From Discostella pseudostelligera (lineage: Eukaryota; Bacillariophyta; Thalassiosirophyceae; Thalassiosirales; Thalassiosiraceae): 10,528 nt of DNA. The notes beneath the pieces were generated by a model. The model saw only the letters and a list, made by a program, of their open reading frames with translations, was not told the DNA's origin and did no database searches. Location: positions 1-10,528 of the forward strand of contig JALLBK010000658.1 of the NCBI GenBank assembly GCA_036940085.1. Reading direction: 5' to 3'. A program made the position numbers and the translations under genes. This document shows positions 6,939-10,528 of this stretch, one piece after another (position 1 is the first letter of the stretch; each line of letters begins with the position of its first letter).

Positions 6939-9900
6939 TTAACCACCACTTACAATACTCACCTCTTCCTCCTCAGCATCACCATCATACTCCTCAACAT
7001 AGTTCTTGCAAGTTTCAGACAGTTTGCGGTATAAGTGCAGAGGCAGCTTGAGAACAACACCATGCTTCTCAATATCATTCGATTCTTTATATGCTCGCCC
7101 CCAGATAATTGTGTCATCATGGTTGGGCCCTTTTTCTTCAAATGACTTCTTCCAAAAAGAGTACAGAGTTGGTGTGAGGGTGCTCAGTTCACCCGATCGT
7201 TTCTCATTGCACATCAGGTGTTGCACCTCATCAAGCCAGAAGTTTTCTATTCCTTCCCATCCAGGTTGACCAAAGAGATGCTTCTTCTTGGCATATGCAG
7301 CAACAAAGAGCTTTGACTCTCGTTTCTCTACTTCCAAATCTTCTGACCATATCGCTTCACCATCTTCGTATTGGCACAGTACCTCAATTTTGTTACCCGA
7401 CTTTCTGTGATCAATAATTTTCTCCATCTTACTCTCTTGATTTTTCCGATTCAGCCAATTGGCGAAATTCTTTGGAAGGACACCATCCAAAAGCCGGTGC
7501 TTCTCCAGTACATATGATCTGAGTGCTACAGGGGGACTGTCTCCAAAATCTTTACGAAGTCTTTGCATCGATATCCATTCCATTTCTCCATTAGACCATT
7601 TGCACTTGAATTCGATGCCCTGTCCAAGCTTTGATCCTTTTGCTCTATGATCAGCAACTTCTACAATATAATCTTTGCCCTCCAATATTTGTCCTCGTGT
7701 CATTTCGACCAACACCTGCATATTTGAACCGGTTGCGACATGGTACAAATCTCCTGCAAGCCTTTGCACAACTTGAGAAGTGAATGTCTTCCCATTGTAC
7801 TCATGTTGAAATTCAGTACCGACAAGCTCATCGTATATAACTTTTCCCAGGTTTGTGTTTGCGGCATCCAATTGAATACCCTCAATCAAACTTGGGTCCC
7901 AAATGCAGTGATACAAATCGCCATCGAGGTCTCCGCTATTGACTTTTGGAGGCAATGGATCATCGCCAAGTGCAAATACTACTGCTCCAAATGGTAGGTG
8001 ATTCAGAAACTGATATGCTTCCCCTGGCATATCTCTCCAGGTTGCAGCTTTTGCAGTAACACCGTCCTTGCCTTCAGTGCATGGCGACTTACAACAAAAT
8101 TCATCCAAAAGTTATGGAAAGCATCCAATACAAATGCGATGATACTGGGCAATGTGGATGAGTTACACTTACCCTAGTTAGAAACATTCGGGAGGGAGCC
8201 CGATCACCAAATCCAGTGAGGAAAACTAGTCCCTTAGGGATGAGTCCGGTGGGGTCGCTCACCCCAACAAGCGATCCATGCTTGATAGCCGCTAAAGCTT
8301 GCTCAATGTCCCTGCCAATTTTCGTCGCCTGCAAAAAATTACGAAGGTCTATGACAAGATTAGGCTGGCGGCTGCACAAAAATACACATGGTCGTATCAT
8401 GCCGGAACTCACAATTTTCAATTAGATGTTCACTGACGCCTTTGCAAAGAAGAACATTGAGAATAGATTCTCCCGGCTCCTCGAGACTCTTAATCATTCT
8501 TGGTGTTGGATCGTTCTCAAAATTGTCATATAATCGTCCCATAATTCTACTTTTCTCCGACGGAAACAATTGAATTATGTTCAAAGCAACAAACTTTTGA
8601 TGAGCTGGCTCCTTTGCTTTACTTTTCTCAACTTTGATCATCGACTTTGGGATCTCTATTTTGTGCCCTTCAAGACCCTCTTTCACCACGAGCATACCCT
8701 TGGCAATTCCAAACGAGGATGGTCCGAACAATCTCACTTGAATGGCAAATTTATCAGCAGCCACAGATGAATTTCCAAGGAGGTCAGATAGATAATCTGG
8801 GTCAATGAAGCCACAGCCCAAGTGACCATCATCTTCGATTACTTTGACATCTTTCTTGGGCAACCAGAAGAAGCAAAATTTGTTTTTATGCCCTGGTAGG
8901 CGACAAGAGGTGGAGAACAAAAGCTTGAGCCTGCTTAGGGTCTTATGTGGCCCATGCTCATATGTGATAGATTCAAAATCCGCAATTGAGGAGAGAAATG
9001 CATTCAGGCTCTTCGATTCATCACCATCCTCATTGGATATTCCAAGGTAGAAACTCTTGTAATATTTTGTGCCCACTGTGTGAAGTAAGAAGATGCAGAA
9101 ATGAATTGATTTGAGTATGTGTGTAAACAACAGTCCTCATGCAATATGCAAAGCATTGTACTTACTCCTGTCCTCTTTTGCCCCATTTGCTTTCCTCCGA
9201 ATTACTTCACTACAAATGATTTCGAACCTCTCCTCAAGTCTATCATCTAAGATACGTTGTGGGGGGCCGTCGCTGATTGTTGTGGTCCTCTTGCGCATAG
9301 TCCTCCCCAGCTGGTTGACGAGTTGAGCAAAGTAGTAACATTCTGGCTCCAACCTCTCCTCAGCAGGTGCATCAAATGTTGATGTGAGGAACTTTGATAC
9401 ATCATTCTTGTTAAATCGACGCCTATTTACCTTCTTCTTTGCTGGGCGCTTGGTCGGTAGTACTACTTCCCCTGGCAGGATTCCCTCTGCCATAGCTTGG
9501 TCGACTTCACCTCCTGAAAACCGGCTGCAATCATCGGCACCACTGGTGCTAAATAAGCTCTTATTGTCACTTGATTCATCACCCAAATTCTCTTCTTCCT
9601 TCTTTCCCTCTTCATTCTCATCATCACTGTTACCAAATATACTTGCATTGTCATCTGAATCCCCATTTACTTCTTCTACTCCATCTTTGTCCACATCTTC
9701 CTCCTCTTCTACCTCATTGTTTGATCGATGCCCACTTTCACACTTGTTGCTAGATGATGATGTACCCTCCATGTATTTTTCAGGGGTAACCACTACGATA
9801 GAAGGAGGAGATGGTTCAACTTCATTTTCATCATTGTCGTACCACTCTCCCTCTTCTCTTTTGATAGCCCTGGCGCGTGTTGACCTGGTATTGTATTGAT

Positions 9901-10030
9901 GGATATTATTGAAGCGCTTTGTTCCACAATTATCCTCATTGTTGTTGTCGTCATCATCATCAGTGTCAGCTTGGGTGAGGTCAACTACATCCATTATAGA
10001 GTTGGATGCATCATTCATCTTGATGTTCAT
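6939..10030 (-). CDS. Eukaryotic RNA-dependent RNA polymerase with chromo/Tudor-like insert (four exons)
   Basis: Exons are 10030-9166, 9075-8413, 8348-8173 and 8087-6939, all frame-compatible, giving about 950 residues. Family blocks in order: D-G-H-L-G-C-G-F-I-D-P-D (371-382), Q-V-R-L-F-G...A-K-G (401-415), K-S-M-I-K (432-436), G-V-S-D-P-T-G-L-I-P-K-G (538-549), T-R-S-P-C (567-571), the catalytic S-G-D-L-D-G-D-L-Y (619-627) and D-I-E-K-H-G (906-911). These match cellular RdRPs (plant RDR, QDE-1, EGO-1), which copy single-stranded RNA into dsRNA for small-RNA silencing. Residues 656-845 hold a Tudor-like and two chromo-like segments. The N-terminus (1-190) is acidic and disordered, followed by a basic NLS-like cluster (194-205). 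The ATG at 10030 lies inside a longer frame starting at 10132; I prefer 10030 because the extra part is simple repeat. The C-terminus could differ by splicing at 6962. Confidence 0.88.
7059..7079 (-). other. C-terminal RdRP block N-D-I-E-K-H-G
   Basis: Residues 905-911. In RDR-type enzymes a block of the form A-V-D-F-x-K-T-G lies downstream of the catalytic motif; this D-x-x-K-x-G, followed by a hydrophobic L-K-L-P-x-H-L, looks like its equivalent. If so, the polymerase domain resumes after the insert. This is a pattern match only. Confidence 0.5.
7257..7427 (-). other. Chromo-like repeat B
   Basis: Residues about 789-845 contain M-E-K-I-I-D-H-R-K-S-G (789-799), C-Q-Y-E-D-G-E (806-812), W815, Y833 and K-K-H-L, ending with P-G-W. 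It aligns with repeat A (80 residues apart) at DHR, the C-x-W/Y-x-x-G-E core, the following W and the K-H-x-L helix, so the two are tandem duplicates. The first cage position is Met here and the second is Tyr. Confidence 0.55.
7488..7673 (-). other. Chromo-like repeat A
   Basis: Residues about 707-768 contain D-Y-I-V-E-V-A-D-H-R (707-716), F-K-C-K-W-S-N-G (728-735), W739 and a closing helix with Y760. The order of E-x-x-x-D-H-R, hydrophobic strand, W-x-x-G, W and a helix ending in Y-x-x-x-K-H matches chromo-like domains. Y708, W732 and W739 are candidate cage or core aromatics. Confidence 0.55.
7677..7826 (-). other. Tudor-like segment in the RdRP insert
   Basis: Residues about 656-705 read L-V-G-T-E-F-Q-H-E-Y-N-G-K-T-F, then V-V...L-Y-H-V...V-L-V-E-M. 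This resembles the small barrel pattern G-x-x-F-x-x-x-F-D-G-x-x-F-x-G-x-V...Y-x-V-x-Y-x-D-G-D-x-E of PTM/DIR17-type Tudor domains. Where those domains have D-G-D, this has T-G-S-N, so the assignment is tentative. Confidence 0.4.
7917..7931 (-). other. Catalytic DLDGD motif of the RdRP
   Basis: Residues 621-625, within S-G-D-L-D-G-D-L-Y-H-C-I-W-D. The three Asp residues coordinate Mg2+ in this family. All are present, so activity is plausible. Confidence 0.95.
8088..8172 (-). other. Intron 3 of the RdRP gene (85 nt)
   Basis: The donor GTAAGT (8172-8167) follows the AGG codon (Arg568) and the acceptor TTTTGTTGTAAG ends at 8088. The intron is phase 0. Joining gives Thr-Arg-Ser-Pro-Cys, the expected family block before the catalytic motif, which supports both sites. 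Confidence 0.85.
8349..8412 (-). other. Intron 2 of the RdRP gene (64 nt), acceptor uncertain
   Basis: The donor GTGAGT (8412-8407) is strong. The only nearby acceptor that keeps the frame is CTAATCTTGTCATAG (ending 8349), with split codon T|AC for Tyr. This leaves a continuous helical stretch typical of the segment before G-V-x-D. A better-looking acceptor, TTTTTTGCAG, lies about 20 nt further on but breaks the frame from this donor; it would fit only with a weak GTGCAG donor. Confidence 0.65.
9076..9165 (-). other. Intron 1 of the RdRP gene (90 nt)
   Basis: On the minus strand the donor is GTAAGT (9165-9160) and the acceptor TTCTTACTTCACACAG ends at 9076. The split codon A|TG encodes Met and the frame continues Gly-Thr-Lys-Tyr-Tyr. 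Without splicing the frame stops at TGA (9139-9137). Confidence 0.85.
9166..10030 (-). other. N-terminal exon: acidic disordered region, SIM-like motif and NLS-like cluster
   Basis: Residues 1-288. D-V-V-D-L-T-Q-A-D-T-D-D-D-D (14-27) has the hydrophobic-plus-acidic form of a SUMO-interacting motif. Residues 60-180 are dominated by Asp, Glu, Ser and Asn. K-R-P-A-K-K-K-V-N-R-R-R (194-205) looks like a nuclear localisation signal. The last 80 residues are more ordered and helical. The exon ends with the donor GTAAGT, phase 1. Confidence 0.75.
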
Positions 10031-10072
10031 GTCTGAAATGGATGCACACAGAGAGAGAGACGGTGAGAGAGA

Positions 10073-10090
10073 TGTGTGTGTGTGTGTGTG
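10073..10090. repeat. (TG)9 microsatellite
   Basis: Nine perfect TG units, next to GA-rich sequence. In the longer minus-strand frame starting at 10132 this would encode a Thr/His run, which is one reason to place the start downstream at 10030. Confidence 0.9.
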
Positions 10091-10342
10091 TAAGAGAGTG
10101 AGCACATCACAATTGGTGTTCATGTCATACATGTTGAAAGTAGAATGAACACCACCTACAGCTACACTGACCCACCTTTCTTAGTACTCTGTAATCTCTA
10201 CCCTCTACCTCTCTACTCGTCTTATGATAGATAATGGATGGTAGATACATTGAATTCAATTTGCTGTCAGGGAAGATGTTGGATATTGTATGCTTCTCTG
10301 ACGTAAAGATTGAAGATTTGGCTGGGAATTGGATTTGATTGC

Positions 10343-10364
10343 GGCCGGCGGCCCGCGGCCGGCC
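10343..10364. repeat. GC-only inverted repeat
   Basis: The arms GGCCGGC (10343-10349) and GCCGGCC (10358-10364) flank an 8-base GC-only centre. The 24-base block 10341-10364 contains no A or T, in clear contrast with its AT-rich surroundings. It could be a protein-binding palindrome or a strong DNA hairpin. Confidence 0.6.
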
Positions 10365-10428
10365 TTCGTGTTTTGTGTCGCGTCATGAGTGAGGGGATCT
10401 GAGGCCCAAGCTTACTACGAATTCTTTT

Positions 10429-10448
10429 TTTCGGACCTTTCGCCGAAA
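10429..10448. repeat. Small inverted repeat TTTCGG/CCGAAA
   Basis: Six-base arms (10429-10434 and 10443-10448) are separated by an 8-base loop, next to a T-run. There is no known function; it is short enough to be chance. Confidence 0.3.
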
Positions 10449-10528
10449 GCGACATCGGCACAAGAAAAAAACATGGGAGCTCCATTCAAATGTCATCACG
10501 AACTCAAATATAAATTTGTTATGTGGTC

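Larger units (their letters stand above)
10031..10528. promoter_or_regulatory. Upstream region of the RdRP gene
   Basis: No independent gene is supported. The region holds (GA)n at 10051-10060, (TG)9 at 10073-10090, a GC-only palindrome (10343-10364), a small hairpin (10429-10448) and an AT-rich AAATATAAATTT stretch (10505-10516). Reading the minus strand, a splice acceptor TTTCAG sits three bases before the ATG at 10030, so a 5' intron and an upstream exon are possible. Confidence 0.45.

Noticed and set aside
9384..9899. Plus-strand Ser-rich ORF of 171 residues
   Set aside because: It is the antisense shadow of the acidic N-terminus of the RdRP, where Asp/Glu codons read as Ser/Ile/Phe on the other strand.
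10267..10485. Stand-alone minus-strand gene of 72 residues
   Set aside because: There is no domain or composition signal and it covers the GC palindrome. It is more plausible as noise or as a short 5' exon.
10341..10487. FseI, HindIII, EcoRI and SacI sites close together, suggesting vector polylinker
   Set aside because: The spacing is irregular, the sequence between them is not a known polylinker, and the region is continuous with the RdRP upstream DNA.

Overview
The window looks like nuclear DNA of a protist, most likely a diatom-type stramenopile. It has short spliceosomal introns (64-113 nt) with GTGAGT or GTAAGT donors. It encodes an F-box/Tubby protein and a eukaryotic RNA-silencing RNA-dependent RNA polymerase (RdRP), plus chromo-like modules of a DHR...W-DG type that I associate with diatom and oomycete proteins. 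The lineage is an inference from style and gene content; no marker gene is present.

Layout, left to right. Bases 1-1152 are a degenerate purine-rich minisatellite. It starts with seven perfect copies of the 7-mer AGAGGTC and then uses the 8-mer GAGGTGCA. Bases 1153-1515 are an AT-rich, non-repetitive block bounded by imperfect inverted repeats (MITE-like), after which a short stretch of the minisatellite resumes (about 1525-1590). Bases 1600-2416 are the upstream region of gene 1.

Gene 1 (+, 2417-6634, three exons) encodes an F-box protein with a C-terminal Tubby domain. Joined in frame it would give about 1313 residues. Its third exon is broken on paper by a 71-bp duplication on either side of a single N at 5924. 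Removing one 73-nt unit restores the frame exactly, so this is probably a contig-joining error, not a pseudogene.

Gene 2 (-, 10030-6939, four exons, about 950 residues) converges on gene 1 across about 300 bp. It encodes a cellular RdRP of the RDR/QDE-1/EGO-1 family with an intact DLDGD catalytic motif. A Tudor-like segment and two tandem chromo-like repeats sit between that motif and the usual C-terminal D-x-x-K-x-G block. The N-terminus carries a SUMO-interaction-like motif, a long acidic disordered region and a basic NLS-like cluster. Together these suggest a polymerase that reads chromatin, which is the most interesting object here.

The right end (10031-10528) is the upstream region of gene 2, with simple repeats, a GC-only palindrome and a possible extra 5' exon. 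I found no tRNA, rRNA, CRISPR array or autonomous transposon. The two genes have no obvious joint function beyond being neighbours.
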